Shown: positions 17,113 through 26,362, numbered from the stretch's first letter. The stretch is DNA of 64,000 bases from an uncultured Collinsella sp. (GCA_937943045.1 CALEBN010000006.1:26049-90048), one strand, 5' to 3'. The notes: generated from the sequence alone by a model not told the origin. Program-made: numbers and translations.

Positions 17113-17772
17113 GTGAACAAGAGCAAGCGCATCGCCATCAGTCTGGTCGCGGGCGTGCTCGCTGCTCTGCTCTGCATGGTTTACGGCTCGTCGATTCGCT
17201 CGCAAGCCGAACAGGTCCAGGCTGAGACCTTGGCCAAGTACGGTGGCGATCGCGTCGAGGTATGCGTCGCGGCGCGCGATATCGATGTGGGCGAGACCCT
17301 CGATGAGACCAATGTCATAACCCAGGAATGGCTGACAAGTCTGCTGCCGCGTGACGCGGCGACCGAGCTGCGCCAGGTGCGCGGCGACGTGACGACCTCG
17401 CGTATTCCCAAAAACGCCGTGATCTGCAATGTCTACACCAAGGCCGAGAGCCACAAGCTCGAGGTGCCTAAGGGCAAAGTTGCCGTTTCGGTGGCGGTTG
17501 ATGCCGAGCACTCGGTCGGCGGCGCTACGGGCGTGGGCAGCTATGTGGACGTGTACGTGCAAAAAGATGGCGTGACCGATCGACTGTGCGGCGCGTATGT
17601 GATCGATACCAGTGAGGATTCCGGTGCCACGCGCGAGGGCAAGATCGAATGGGTGACGCTGGCGGCTGACCCCGAAGACGTCAAGGAGCTGCTGGGAGCC
17701 TCGGGCAAGGGAACGGTCAGCTTGACGATTCCCGCCACGGCGCGCGGCAAAAAGAGCGGAGGCGACGAGTGA
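17113..17772 (+). CDS. Flp pilus assembly protein CpaB/RcpC-like (SAF domain)
   Basis: A 219-residue membrane-anchored protein. GTG 17113 is preferred over ATG 17098 because AGAGGA lies 6 bases before it. A single N-terminal membrane helix covers about residues 8-28, followed by an SAF-like domain (VCVAARDIDVGETLDETNV, then a TSRIPKNAVI segment at about 85-110). The rest is extracytoplasmic and Gly/Val-rich. RcpC/CpaB proteins work outside the membrane next to the Tad platform; their exact role is not settled. It is the first gene of the tad operon and overlaps the start of the next gene. Confidence 0.85.
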   Translation: MNKSKRIAISLVAGVLAALLCMVYGSSIRSQAEQVQAETLAKYGGDRVEVCVAARDIDVGETLDETNVITQEWLTSLLPRDAATELRQVRGDVTTSRIPKNAVICNVYTKAESHKLEVPKGKVAVSVAVDAEHSVGGATGVGSYVDVYVQKDGVTDRLCGAYVIDTSEDSGATREGKIEWVTLAADPEDVKELLGASGKGTVSLTIPATARGKKSGGDE

Positions 17773-19421
17773 TGAAGGCGATCTGGCTTGCGTGCTGCGC
17801 GTGCGGCGATTACGGGCTGTTGCAGCGTGAAGTCGAGGGCCGTGATGCGGGTGCACAGGTGCTTCGCGTGGGTGACCTGGACGGGCTGGTTTCCATGGCG
17901 CGGGCGTTTCCGTCGCGCCGCGGGGCTGCCATCATCGCGGCGTCTCTGTTTGATACCGAAGACGTGCGCAAGACTGTTGCGCGCCTGACGGCCGAAGGCC
18001 GCGTGAGTCGCGTGGTCGTGTTGATAGAAGCGCTCGATCCGTCGGATATCGAGGGGCTGTTTCGCGCGGGGGCGACCGAGGTCATCGCTGAGCACAGTAT
18101 ATGCGGCAACGGGCGCGCGGGCGAGGGAGCGGTTGATTCCGATCGGCGCATGACGATTGAGCCCGATGCTTTTGTTGATAGGGAACCCGGGGCGCCTCGC
18201 GCTACAAGAGGCCCGCGTGTTGATGATTATGGAAAAGCGGAAGCCGAGCATGGTCGGCGCCCCCGGAACCCCCTTGTATACGATGACGCTGGAGGGCCGG
18301 CGCAGCATGCTGGCGACTCCCCGGCTGTAGATATGGGATACGTGCACGGCGTGAATCTGGCGGATGAACTCGACGAAGTTGAGGGCTTTGCCGGGTGCGG
18401 CGAGTTGCCGCTGATGCAGCATGAGCAGATTGCGCAGAACGAGCCTGCCTCGCAGACCGAACAAGCTGCCATGCCGGCTTGGACGCAGCGTGTGGTTGCG
18501 GCGGGGGAGACGGGGACGCTGCCGCCGGCGCCCGCCCCGCCGCCTCCGATGCCGCCGGCAGACGCTGCCGCTCCGCAGCATCGAGCTCCGGTCATCTGCG
18601 CCATTTCGGGTTCGGGCGGTTGCGGCAAGTCGACGATCGTTGCCACCATGGCACACGCATCGTCGCTGTTGGGCTTGCGTGCCGCCGTGCTCGACCTGGA
18701 CCTGATGTTTGGAAACCTTTACGACTTGTTAGGCGTCGATGCTCCGCGCGATATGGCGGCACTTATCGAGCCGTCGGCGGCGGGCGCACTCACCGAGCCG
18801 GATATCGTAGCCACATCGATGCGCGTGGCGCCGGGCGTTACGCTCTGGGGTCCCGTCGCGGCGCCCGAGCAAGCCGAGCTCATGGCACGTCCGGTGGAGC
18901 TGCTGCTTGATGTCCTGCGTCGCGAATCCGACGTGGTCTTTATCGATACCTCGGTCTTTTGGGGCGACGCCGTGGCGGCTGCGGTGGCAGCGAGCGACCG
19001 TTGCCTGGTCGTTGGCGATGCGGCGGTGTCGTCCGCGACATCGGCGTCGCGCGTCATTGAACTGGCAAGTCGAGTAGGTGTGCCGCGCACGCGCATGAGT
19101 GCCGTGTTCAACCGGTTCGGTGCGCGCGGGGCAGACGAGGACGTCGCCATGCGCTTTGAGATTGCCTGTGCGTTGAGCTCCAAGATTCGTATCGCCGATG
19201 GCGGGCAGGATCTCGCCGCGCTCATGGCGTTTGGGCGCGCTGACGAGGCGGTGGGGCAGACGAGCACTTTTGCGACCAGCGTGCGCGAGGCCACGCGTGA
19301 GATGCTCGTGGAACTGGGGTGCGCCGTCGGCCCTTGGAGCGATATGGTCGCCGACCGTGCAACACGTACCGAGCGCCCGCGTATCCGCCTTCCCTGGTCG
19401 CGCGAGGGTGATCAGCGATGA
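17772..19421 (+). CDS. tadZ: TadZ/CpaE-like localisation ATPase
   Basis: A 549-residue MinD/ParA-like ATPase thought to place the Tad machine in the cell. The N-terminal 110 residues resemble the receiver-like domain of TadZ. Residues about 115-270 form a Pro/Ala-rich, low-complexity linker. The ATPase domain starts at GSGGCGKST (about 279-287) and continues with VLDLDLMFGNLYDLL and VVFIDTSVF. The ATPase then runs to about residue 510. ATG 17772 overlaps the cpaB-like stop; GTG 17769 is the alternative start. The linker is longer than in most TadZ proteins. Confidence 0.88.
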   Translation: MKAIWLACCACGDYGLLQREVEGRDAGAQVLRVGDLDGLVSMARAFPSRRGAAIIAASLFDTEDVRKTVARLTAEGRVSRVVVLIEALDPSDIEGLFRAGATEVIAEHSICGNGRAGEGAVDSDRRMTIEPDAFVDREPGAPRATRGPRVDDYGKAEAEHGRRPRNPLVYDDAGGPAQHAGDSPAVDMGYVHGVNLADELDEVEGFAGCGELPLMQHEQIAQNEPASQTEQAAMPAWTQRVVAAGETGTLPPAPAPPPPMPPADAAAPQHRAPVICAISGSGGCGKSTIVATMAHASSLLGLRAAVLDLDLMFGNLYDLLGVDAPRDMAALIEPSAAGALTEPDIVATSMRVAPGVTLWGPVAAPEQAELMARPVELLLDVLRRESDVVFIDTSVFWGDAVAAAVAASDRCLVVGDAAVSSATSASRVIELASRVGVPRTRMSAVFNRFGARGADEDVAMRFEIACALSSKIRIADGGQDLAALMAFGRADEAVGQTSTFATSVREATREMLVELGCAVGPWSDMVADRATRTERPRIRLPWSREGDQR

Positions 19422-20746
19422 GCCTGCAAACGAGGATTAAGGCTGCCGGCGCTGCAGCGGCGGCAGCGCCTGTAGATGCGGGGCGTCGCCGCGCGGTGAA
19501 ACGACGCACCAAGCGCGCCGTGATGGACCGCATGGGTTACGACGAAGTGGCGCGTATCAGCGCCTATATCGACCCGGCACTTGCCCGCTCGGAATTGCGT
19601 CCCGCGGTGGAGGCGGCGCTCAATGTTGAGGAGCCGACCGATCTCGCGACGTCCGAACGCGAGACCATCATCGACGAGATTTTGGATGACGTGGTGGGCC
19701 TGGGGCCGTTGCAGCCGCTCATCGAGGACGACACCGTTACCGAGATCATGATCAACGGCTGCCGCTCGGCCTTCTTTGAACGCGGTGGCGTCTTGTACCC
19801 CATCGAGCATGCGTTTGAGGATGATGAGCAGATCCGTGTGCTTATCGACCGCATCATCTCGCCACTTGGCCGCCGTATCGACGAGCGCAGCCCCATCGTC
19901 AACGCCCGCCTCAAAACGGGCTATCGCGTCAACGCGGTGATTCCGCCTGTGGCGATTGACGGACCGATTCTCACCATCCGAAAGTTCTCGGACCGCATCT
20001 GCTCGCTGGACGAGCTTGTGGGGCTGGGGTCGCTGCCGCTTTGGTATGCGCAGCTGTTGTCGTGCGCGGTGTCGCTGCGACAGGACCTGGCGGTTGCGGG
20101 AGGCACGGGATCTGGCAAGACCACCCTGCTCAACGCGTTATCATGCGAGATTTCCACTGGCGAGCGCATCGTGACGATCGAGGACTCTGCCGAGCTCAAG
20201 TTTGCGCATCATCCGCACGTGGTGCGCCTGGAGGCGCGCGAGGCTTCAATTGAGGGCGAGGGCGCGGTGACGATCCGCGACCTGGTGACCAATGCCCTGC
20301 GCATGCGCCCCGACCGCATCGTGGTGGGCGAGGTGCGCGGTGCCGAGTGCTGCGACATGTTGCAGGCCATGAACACCGGGCACGACGGATCGCTCACCAC
20401 GCTTCATGCGGGCACCGAGCAGGAGACCGTGGTGCGTTTGACGCTGCTTGCGCGCTATGGCATCGATCTGCCGAGCGAGCTTATCGAGGAGCAGATTGCC
20501 ATGGCGCTCGACGGCATCGTGATGTCCGAGCGTCATGCGGACGGCAGGCGTTTCGTGTCCTCCTATTCGGGGGTGCGACGCGGCGCGTCGGGCGGCGTGG
20601 AGCTTGAGCGCTACGTGACGTTCGATGCCGCCACGCGCACCTGGACGCTCGATCGCGAGCCTCCGTTTATCGCGGAGGGCCTGCGCTCGGGAACGCTCAC
20701 ACAAGAGGAGGTGGACGAATGGAGATCGTTGTGCCCCTCGTCGTAG
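19418..20746 (+). CDS. tadA: Tad pilus secretion ATPase TadA/CpaF
   Basis: A hexameric ATPase (442 residues) that powers assembly of the Flp pilus at the inner face of the membrane. An N-terminal three-helix region leads to the VII-secretion/type IV ATPase fold. Walker A is GGTGSGKTT (228-236), the Asp box is IVTIEDSAELKF, Walker B is MRPDRIVVGEVRG, and the His box is TGHDGSLTTLHAG. The start overlaps the tadZ stop by 4 bp (ATGA), a sign of translational coupling. All catalytic motifs are intact. Confidence 0.96.
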   Translation: MSLQTRIKAAGAAAAAAPVDAGRRRAVKRRTKRAVMDRMGYDEVARISAYIDPALARSELRPAVEAALNVEEPTDLATSERETIIDEILDDVVGLGPLQPLIEDDTVTEIMINGCRSAFFERGGVLYPIEHAFEDDEQIRVLIDRIISPLGRRIDERSPIVNARLKTGYRVNAVIPPVAIDGPILTIRKFSDRICSLDELVGLGSLPLWYAQLLSCAVSLRQDLAVAGGTGSGKTTLLNALSCEISTGERIVTIEDSAELKFAHHPHVVRLEAREASIEGEGAVTIRDLVTNALRMRPDRIVVGEVRGAECCDMLQAMNTGHDGSLTTLHAGTEQETVVRLTLLARYGIDLPSELIEEQIAMALDGIVMSERHADGRRFVSSYSGVRRGASGGVELERYVTFDAATRTWTLDREPPFIAEGLRSGTLTQEEVDEWRSLCPSS

Positions 20747-21645
20747 GGGGCTTGACGGGGCTTTCGGCCGCGGTGGCGTGTGGGGCGGAGCCTCGTGCGC
20801 CGCGCGTGCCGCCGGCGGAGCTGGTCAGTCATGCGCTTGAGTCGGTTGCCGAGAGGCTGCCGCGCGAGTTGGTAGAAAACGACCTGCTAAAAAAGATTGC
20901 CCACTCCTGGGCGGCGCTGGTTCCGGCACATCGCGTTGGCCTTGTCATCGAGGATGACAAGGCGCGACTGGCATGCTTACTGCTGTCGAGTGGTGTCTGC
21001 GGCATTGCCCTGACTGTCGTATCGCTGTCGCCCATCGGCTTTGTCCTGGGGCTGCTCGCACCGTTTGGCGTAGGTGCCGCTCGCGACACCTTCGACCGTC
21101 GCCGCGAGCAACACGATGTGGAAGAAGCCATGCCCGAGGCCTTTACGGCGCTCTCTATGTCGCTCGCCTCGGGTCATTCGCTGGCCCAGGGCATGAGGTT
21201 TGTGGGAACTCACGCGCAAGAGCCGGTGCATACCGAGTTTTTGCGCGTTGCGGCGGCGATCGACTGCGGCGTCTCGGCGACTGATGCGTTGGATGACCTA
21301 CTCGACCGTATCGATGCCCCCGGCCTTTCGCTTGTCACTTTGGCGCTCAAGGTGTCGCAGCGAACCGGCGCCCCGCTTGCTGACCTGCTATCCGAGGCGT
21401 CGAGCATGGTGGGGGAGCGCATTGAGCTCAAGCGCCGCCTGGACGTCAAGACATCGCAGGCGCGCATGTCGGCACACATGGTCTCGGCGATGCCGGCGGG
21501 TATGTGCGCGGTGCTGGCGCTGCTTTCGGCCGACTTTCGCCGCGGCCTTGCAACGCCGGCAGGTGCCGGTACCGTGGTGTTGGGCCTTGCCCTCAACGCC
21601 GTCGCGCTGGTGGTTATCCGGCGCATTATGCGGGTGGAGCTATGA
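20719..21645 (+). CDS. tadB: Tad pilus platform protein TadB
   Basis: A 308-residue integral membrane protein of the GspF/TadC superfamily (T2SS F domain at about 130-260), with hydrophobic segments near residues 2-20, 85-125 and 255-305. With TadC it forms the inner-membrane platform on which TadA acts. ATG 20719 lies 28 bp inside tadA with GAGGAGGTGG just upstream, so overlapping translation is likely. The motif EAFTALSMSLASGHSLAQGM is typical of TadB. Confidence 0.92.
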   Translation: MEIVVPLVVGGLTGLSAAVACGAEPRAPRVPPAELVSHALESVAERLPRELVENDLLKKIAHSWAALVPAHRVGLVIEDDKARLACLLLSSGVCGIALTVVSLSPIGFVLGLLAPFGVGAARDTFDRRREQHDVEEAMPEAFTALSMSLASGHSLAQGMRFVGTHAQEPVHTEFLRVAAAIDCGVSATDALDDLLDRIDAPGLSLVTLALKVSQRTGAPLADLLSEASSMVGERIELKRRLDVKTSQARMSAHMVSAMPAGMCAVLALLSADFRRGLATPAGAGTVVLGLALNAVALVVIRRIMRVEL

Positions 21646-22283
21646 GTGCCCCGGTCGGGGTCGCGGCGTGCCTGTGCGCGTTCAGCGTGTTTATCGTGAC
21701 GGGTTTGGAGCGCGCGGACGCACGCAAGATCGTCCAGGCCTGCAAACGCGAGGCGCTGCTGGTTGTTGCGGCTGCCCGATCGGTGACCGATGTCCTGGTA
21801 GCACGGTTGAGGGGCATGCTCGGCACGGGTGGTACGGCGCAGGTGTCGCTCGGCGAGGTGTCCGAGATGATCGACGTGGTGCGTCTGGGGCTTTCGGCCG
21901 GCCTTTCGTTCGATGCGGCGCTTGAGGTTTTTTGCGCTAATCGCCGATCGACGTTGGCGCTCCGCCTTGAGCGAGCCTGCATGGCATGGCAGGTGGGCGT
22001 AGGGACGCGAGAGGATGAGCTTCTGGCGGCCGCGCGCGACCTGGATGTGCGGGCGCTCGAGACCTTTGCCATCACGGCGGGGCAGGCGCTTGCTCTCGGT
22101 GCCCCGCTTGCCGAGACGCTGGCGGCCCAAAGTCGCGAGATTCGCGCGGCCCATCGCGCCGCGGTCGAGCGCGAGATTGAGCGCGCGCCGGTCAAGCTGC
22201 TGATTCCCACCGGCACGCTCATCTTGCCGGCGTTGCTTCTGTCCATATTGGGCCCGCTGCTGGGAGCAGGCGGGATGATGTAG
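21642..22283 (+). CDS. tadC: Tad pilus platform protein TadC
   Basis: The second platform protein, 213 residues from ATG 21642, which overlaps the tadB stop (ATGA). Hydrophobic segments are at 4-24 and about 185-212, and the T2SS F core runs at about 70-190, with VRLGLSAGLSFDAALEVF matching the family. It is shorter than TadC of Gram-negatives, which is common for monoderm versions. An in-frame extension to 21504 lies inside tadB and is rejected. Confidence 0.9.
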   Translation: MSAPVGVAACLCAFSVFIVTGLERADARKIVQACKREALLVVAAARSVTDVLVARLRGMLGTGGTAQVSLGEVSEMIDVVRLGLSAGLSFDAALEVFCANRRSTLALRLERACMAWQVGVGTREDELLAAARDLDVRALETFAITAGQALALGAPLAETLAAQSREIRAAHRAAVEREIERAPVKLLIPTGTLILPALLLSILGPLLGAGGMM

Positions 22284-22293
22284 GGAGGAATAC

Positions 22294-22527
22294 ATGAATA
22301 CGATGACTGACGTTGTTGACAAGGTCTGGAGCTTGGCGTTTTGCCAGTCAATTCACGCTCGCCAGCGTGCCGAAGAACTGCTGCGGGAGGAGAGCGCGCA
22401 GGGCACCACCGAGTACGCCATCCTAGTCGGTGTGCTCGTGGTGATTGCCATCATTGCCATCGTCGCATTTAAGGGCAAGGTCCAAGATTTATGGAGCGCT
22501 ATCAGCGAGGGCATCAACAGCCTGTAG
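22294..22527 (+). CDS. flp: Flp-type major pilin (type IVb prepilin)
   Basis: A 77-residue prepilin. A charged leader of about 34 residues ends in REESA, followed by QGTTEYAILVGVLVVIAIIA. Glu at position +5 and a 20-residue hydrophobic helix are the class III signal. The residue at -1 is Ala rather than the usual Gly. The leader is long for Flp. GGGAGGA sits 6-7 bases before ATG 22294. It is the best candidate for the pilus subunit. No prepilin peptidase gene (TadV) lies in the window. Confidence 0.9.
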   Translation: MNTMTDVVDKVWSLAFCQSIHARQRAEELLREESAQGTTEYAILVGVLVVIAIIAIVAFKGKVQDLWSAISEGINSL

Positions 22528-23054
22528 AGGGCGCCCGTCCCGTCGGCGCGTTGCTGGTGCTCGCCTGTGCGGTCGTGGCGGTGGTAGTGGCGGTTTGGGG
22601 GCTTAACGCAGCACGGCAACAACGTTTAGGGGCTGCCGCGGATGTGGGATCGGGTTCGGCTGCGGCGTCTCAAATAGACGATGCGCGAGACGCGGCCGAT
22701 GCGAATGCCGCCGTCACGGCGCAAACGTTCTTGCAAGCACTCGACGAGCGAGCGGACGCTGCAACGGGTTCGTCTGCAAACAATGCCGTCGCTGTTCGTC
22801 TCGCATGGTCCGAGTGCCGACCGATGACCGAGGCGGCGGCGGATATGCTGCGTGCCTATCGCGAGGTGCCCACGGCGCAACTTGCTCTGAGCGGCTATCT
22901 CGACATCAAGGGCAACGTGTGGGGCGCCATCGTGCGTGACGGACACGGCTGGGTCGATATGGTGACGGTTGCCGCGGATGCTGGTGATACTTCGTGTCGC
23001 CTGCACGTGGTCCGCCTGACCCCGCAGACAACGAACTCAAAGGAGGGGTCGTGA
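22491..23054 (+). CDS. Membrane-anchored protein of unknown function in the Tad operon
   Basis: A 187-residue protein with one hydrophobic segment at about residues 18-38 (VGALLVLACAVVAVVVAVWG) and an Ala-rich, probably extracytoplasmic remainder that ends in a beta-rich part (LSGYLDIKGNVWGAIVRDG). ATG 22491 lies 37 bp inside flp. The position between two pilin genes suggests a pilus accessory part, but I do not recognise the family. The start is uncertain since the overlap is long and the ribosome site weak (AAGG). Confidence 0.65.
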   Translation: MERYQRGHQQPVEGARPVGALLVLACAVVAVVVAVWGLNAARQQRLGAAADVGSGSAAASQIDDARDAADANAAVTAQTFLQALDERADAATGSSANNAVAVRLAWSECRPMTEAAADMLRAYREVPTAQLALSGYLDIKGNVWGAIVRDGHGWVDMVTVAADAGDTSCRLHVVRLTPQTTNSKEGS

Positions 23055-23055
23055 A

Positions 23056-23274
23056 ATGCATTATGTCCTGCGCGAGGAATCTGCCCAGGCAACGGTCGAA
23101 TACGCCATCGTCACGGTGGCACTGCTTTCCATCGTGCTGGCGATCGCAGGGCTTTGGCGTGCCGGTGCCGATGGGCGCTTGGCGGCGCTGGTCGAGCGGA
23201 CGGCATCTCACGGCGTCACCTCGACATCGGTTGTCGACGCTGCTGCGGGTGCTAAGGACATCGTGCTCTATTGA
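23056..23274 (+). CDS. Second Flp-like pilin
   Basis: A 72-residue prepilin starting MHYVLREESA. The cleavage site is predicted after Ala10, leaving QATVEYAIVTVALLSIVLAI with Glu at +5. The leader is only 10 residues, unlike the 34-residue leader of the first pilin. A strong AAGGAGGGG site lies 8 bases upstream. The C-terminal half is soluble and Ala/Ser/Thr-rich. It may be a minor pilin or a second subunit. Confidence 0.82.
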   Translation: MHYVLREESAQATVEYAIVTVALLSIVLAIAGLWRAGADGRLAALVERTASHGVTSTSVVDAAAGAKDIVLY

Positions 23275-23749
23275 TGTTGCGCGCGAGGACCGGGCGCAGT
23301 CTACGGTCGAGGCGGCATTCCTACTGCCGACGTTTCTGACGCTCGTCCTGTTGGCGCTGCAGCCGGTGTGTCTGCTCTATACGCGCGCGGTCATGGAGTC
23401 TGCCGCCGCCGAGACCGCGCGGCTCATGACCACGACGACGGTGGGGGATGACGAGGATATTAAGGAGTTTGCGTGCCGCCGACTTGCCGCGGTGCCAGAC
23501 GTTTCGATTTTCCATGCCGGCGGGCCCCTGTCGTGGGAAATCGAGCTTGGTCGGGCCGATGCGGGCGGCGTCTCGTCCGTTTCCGTTACCGGCGAGGTTA
23601 AACCGCTGCCCGTGATCGGCGCGTTTGCGCAGGCTATGGGTAGCGCAGGCCAAAACGGCTATGTCGAGCTTAGGGTCGACGTCTCGTATCGATCGCGTCC
23701 CGAGTGGCTGGAGGGAGACTATGATTCATGGATTGCTGCATGGGATTAA
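23249..23749 (+). CDS. TadE-like minor pilin
   Basis: About 166 residues from GTG 23249, which lies inside the preceding gene; no strong ribosome site decides the start, and TTG 23231 is an alternative. The N-terminus carries AREDRA followed by QSTVEAAFLLPTFLTLVLLA, a TadE-type class III signal with Glu at +5 and Ala at -1. The soluble part (about 50-166) has beta-rich segments. TadE-like pseudopilins are needed for pilus assembly or stability. Confidence 0.82.
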   Translation: MLRTSCSIDVAREDRAQSTVEAAFLLPTFLTLVLLALQPVCLLYTRAVMESAAAETARLMTTTTVGDDEDIKEFACRRLAAVPDVSIFHAGGPLSWEIELGRADAGGVSSVSVTGEVKPLPVIGAFAQAMGSAGQNGYVELRVDVSYRSRPEWLEGDYDSWIAAWD

Positions 23750-25886
23750 GCGCTGCCTGTTGAAGGTGACGAGGGGGTTTGCGTGCCGTTGCCGACCGCA
23801 TGCTCGCTGCAAGCGAGGCGGCTTTATGGGTCGAGCCGGGATCGACCTGTTTATCGAAGACGGTGCCTACACCACGCTCTCCTCCGCGGTGGTCATCTTG
23901 GTGGTGCTCACGCTACTGTTTTCGTCGACGGCGGCGATATGGAGCATGTCGCGCGCGGGAGACACCCAGGTGGCTGCCGATAGCGGCGCGCTGGCAGGCG
24001 CCAATGTGGTGGCGTCCTACCATACGGCTGCGACGGTGGTGGATGCGAGCATTTTGAGTTTGGGCCTGGCGGGGTTTGCCACGATCGGCACCGGCTTGGT
24101 CGCCATCCTTATTCCGGGTGCCGAGCTTGCCGCGGGCGATATGGTCGACACGGGAATCGAGATCATTAAAACGCGCAACAAGTTTGCCAAAAGCGCCTCC
24201 AAGGGCCTGCAGAAAATCGAGACGGCTCTACCGTATCTGGTTGCCGCGCGAGCTACGCAGGCCGTGTCGGCGCAGGATACCGAGGGTGCGACCTATACCG
24301 GTACGGCGCTTGCCGTGCCCAGGACGTCCGAGTCGGATTTCGTTGCGCTCGAGGGTTCCGAGATCTCGACCGATGTGATTAAAGACACATCGAAAGATCT
24401 GGAACGCGCAGCAGATGAGTTGCAGAAGGCCTCGGAGGAGACGGCGAAAGCAAAAGAGCGTGCCTGGCTTGCGGATTGCGGCGGGTCGGATCCGGCTTCG
24501 GTCGGCAGCCGCTCATGCATGTGGGAACGCGCGAAGAGCCTGGCAAAGCTATCGGATATTGAGAATCCGCACAAAGCCTCGAGTATCACGTGGGAGCCGC
24601 AAGTGGCACTCGATCGCGCGAAGGCCTACTATCACCAGCGTCTGGCAGACGAAAAACCGCAGGGTTCAAGCGTCGAGATGAAGGCGGAGTCGGCGGCGCG
24701 CAAGGCGTTTTACACCTATGCGAGCGCAGAGGTCAATCGCGCATATATAACCGAAGACGGAGACCGGGCCACTTCCTATATTCCGTTGTTGCCGCGCAAC
24801 ACTGACGAGGTGCGAGCGACGGAACTCTATACCGATGCGGCGTGGCCAACCAGTACCAACGATGGCAAAACGTATCTGCATTATGGAACGAGCTGCCCCA
24901 ACTATAAGAAAGGGACGCCAGGCGGGCTAGCCTCGGTCGCTGCTTATGACGGGCAGGACAAATGCAACAGATGCCATTTTGGTGTTTCGTCGCTCGGCGC
25001 CGTTGCGGCTCCTTCGACTTCTATCGAAAACGGCTTCGAGTACCACTTTGATCGATTCAAAGACGCCCTGAAGAAATACGTCGAATGCCGCAACAAAGAG
25101 CTCGAGCTCATGCGCCAGACCGAGGACGAGGCAGACCGTGCGGGCAATGCGTTTGACGAGGCCATTAAAGCGCTTTCGGGCGAGCGTCCGCGTATCGCCC
25201 CGCCCGGCCGCAATGGCGTGGTTGCCCTTGCGGTTTCGGGTGCCATCTCGAGCCCCGATGAGCTCAACTCTTCGTTTAACACGACAGTCAGGCTTGGCGA
25301 TCGCGGCGCGATCTCTGCTGCGGTGCTGGCGCCCGATGACGCGACGGCGCAGAACAACGTTCTCTCGCGGTTTTTCTCGACGCTGGAGGAGCGTTCGGGT
25401 GGCGTTGCCGGTGTACTCGATGACGTCATGGATGTTTGGGGACGGCTGCTTGTGGGATACGGAGACATCCAGGGCTCGGCCGACGAGCTTATGGATGAGA
25501 TGATCGATGACCTGGGAGGGGACAGTGGCGCGCTGGGCTCCATTGCGTCGTGGCTCGGCGATACCGTTTCGGCGTCCGTGGCGGCGCTGGGCTTGGAACC
25601 GTGCGATTTGCGCCTGCGAAAGCCGGTGTTGACCGACACCGCCAACGTCATCAAGAGCCCGGGGTCTGACATCACAGGTCTTTCTAATGCGCAGGACAAG
25701 CTACGAAGTATTCCGCTGGGCGTGACCGATCCCAAGGCGCTTTGCGAGGCGCTGGAATATCAAGTCGAGCGCACCATCAGCGGCACGGTGTTCACGCTTG
25801 CGGAGATTCCGCTGCCCGGCGGCGGTTCCATCCCACTTACCGTCGATGTCGCCACGCTGGCGGGTGCCTTGGGCGGTGGGTCGTAA
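23721..25886 (+). CDS. Large TadG-like pilus protein
   Basis: A 721-residue protein. ATG 23721 follows GGAGGGA and overlaps the end of the TadE-like gene by 29 bp; ATG 23826 is an alternative. One hydrophobic segment (about residues 50-72, SSAVVILVVLTLLFSSTAAI) precedes the TadG-type motif DTQVAADSGALAGANVVASY. The following 640 residues are extracytoplasmic, with helical, coiled-coil-prone stretches (about 190-260 and 440-480) and several Cys, including CNRCHFG. The size is well above typical TadG. No von Willebrand domain is seen. It could be a tip or scaffold component. Confidence 0.75.
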   Translation: MIHGLLHGIKRCLLKVTRGFACRCRPHARCKRGGFMGRAGIDLFIEDGAYTTLSSAVVILVVLTLLFSSTAAIWSMSRAGDTQVAADSGALAGANVVASYHTAATVVDASILSLGLAGFATIGTGLVAILIPGAELAAGDMVDTGIEIIKTRNKFAKSASKGLQKIETALPYLVAARATQAVSAQDTEGATYTGTALAVPRTSESDFVALEGSEISTDVIKDTSKDLERAADELQKASEETAKAKERAWLADCGGSDPASVGSRSCMWERAKSLAKLSDIENPHKASSITWEPQVALDRAKAYYHQRLADEKPQGSSVEMKAESAARKAFYTYASAEVNRAYITEDGDRATSYIPLLPRNTDEVRATELYTDAAWPTSTNDGKTYLHYGTSCPNYKKGTPGGLASVAAYDGQDKCNRCHFGVSSLGAVAAPSTSIENGFEYHFDRFKDALKKYVECRNKELELMRQTEDEADRAGNAFDEAIKALSGERPRIAPPGRNGVVALAVSGAISSPDELNSSFNTTVRLGDRGAISAAVLAPDDATAQNNVLSRFFSTLEERSGGVAGVLDDVMDVWGRLLVGYGDIQGSADELMDEMIDDLGGDSGALGSIASWLGDTVSASVAALGLEPCDLRLRKPVLTDTANVIKSPGSDITGLSNAQDKLRSIPLGVTDPKALCEALEYQVERTISGTVFTLAEIPLPGGGSIPLTVDVATLAGALGGGS

Positions 25887-26362
25887 TGGGCATCCGCACG
25901 CGCCTGTGCGAGGAGCGCGCCCAGGCGACGGTCGAGATGGCCGTGGTCACGCCCGTCCTGCTGGTCCTGGCGCTTATCGTGTACAACGTCATGTTCTTTG
26001 CCGACGCGGTCGCGCGCTTCGATCGCGTGGTGCCCGATATCGTGCTAGCGCATGCCGTGGCGCCGAGCGGGGAGGGCGATGGCAACTCCATCGATTCCTC
26101 CGCGACCGTTCAGGCTCAGATCCAACATGCCATGGAAGGCTATGACTTGCAGATCGAGGTCTCAAGCGAGCAGGGTGCGACGACATCGGATGGCGGTCTG
26201 CTTTCGCTTTCCGGCACGTTTAGGACCTATACCTGCACCATGCGCTACGAGCCGTGGCCGAGCTCGCTCAGCATCGCCGGCGTTTCGCTGGGGGCACCGG
26301 CACAGTTGTCGCACGAGCGCGCAGTGACAGTCGACCCGTGGCGTCCGGGGGTGGTCACGTGA
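25886..26362 (+). CDS. TadE/TadF-like minor pilin
   Basis: A 158-residue protein from ATG 25886, which overlaps the previous stop. The N-terminus MGIRTRLCEERA is followed by QATVEMAVVTPVLLVLALIV, again a class III signal with Glu at +5 and Ala at -1. The soluble part begins near residue 45 and has beta-rich segments. It resembles the TadE-like protein encoded at 23249-23749 in architecture, not closely in sequence. Confidence 0.82.
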   Translation: MGIRTRLCEERAQATVEMAVVTPVLLVLALIVYNVMFFADAVARFDRVVPDIVLAHAVAPSGEGDGNSIDSSATVQAQIQHAMEGYDLQIEVSSEQGATTSDGGLLSLSGTFRTYTCTMRYEPWPSSLSIAGVSLGAPAQLSHERAVTVDPWRPGVVT

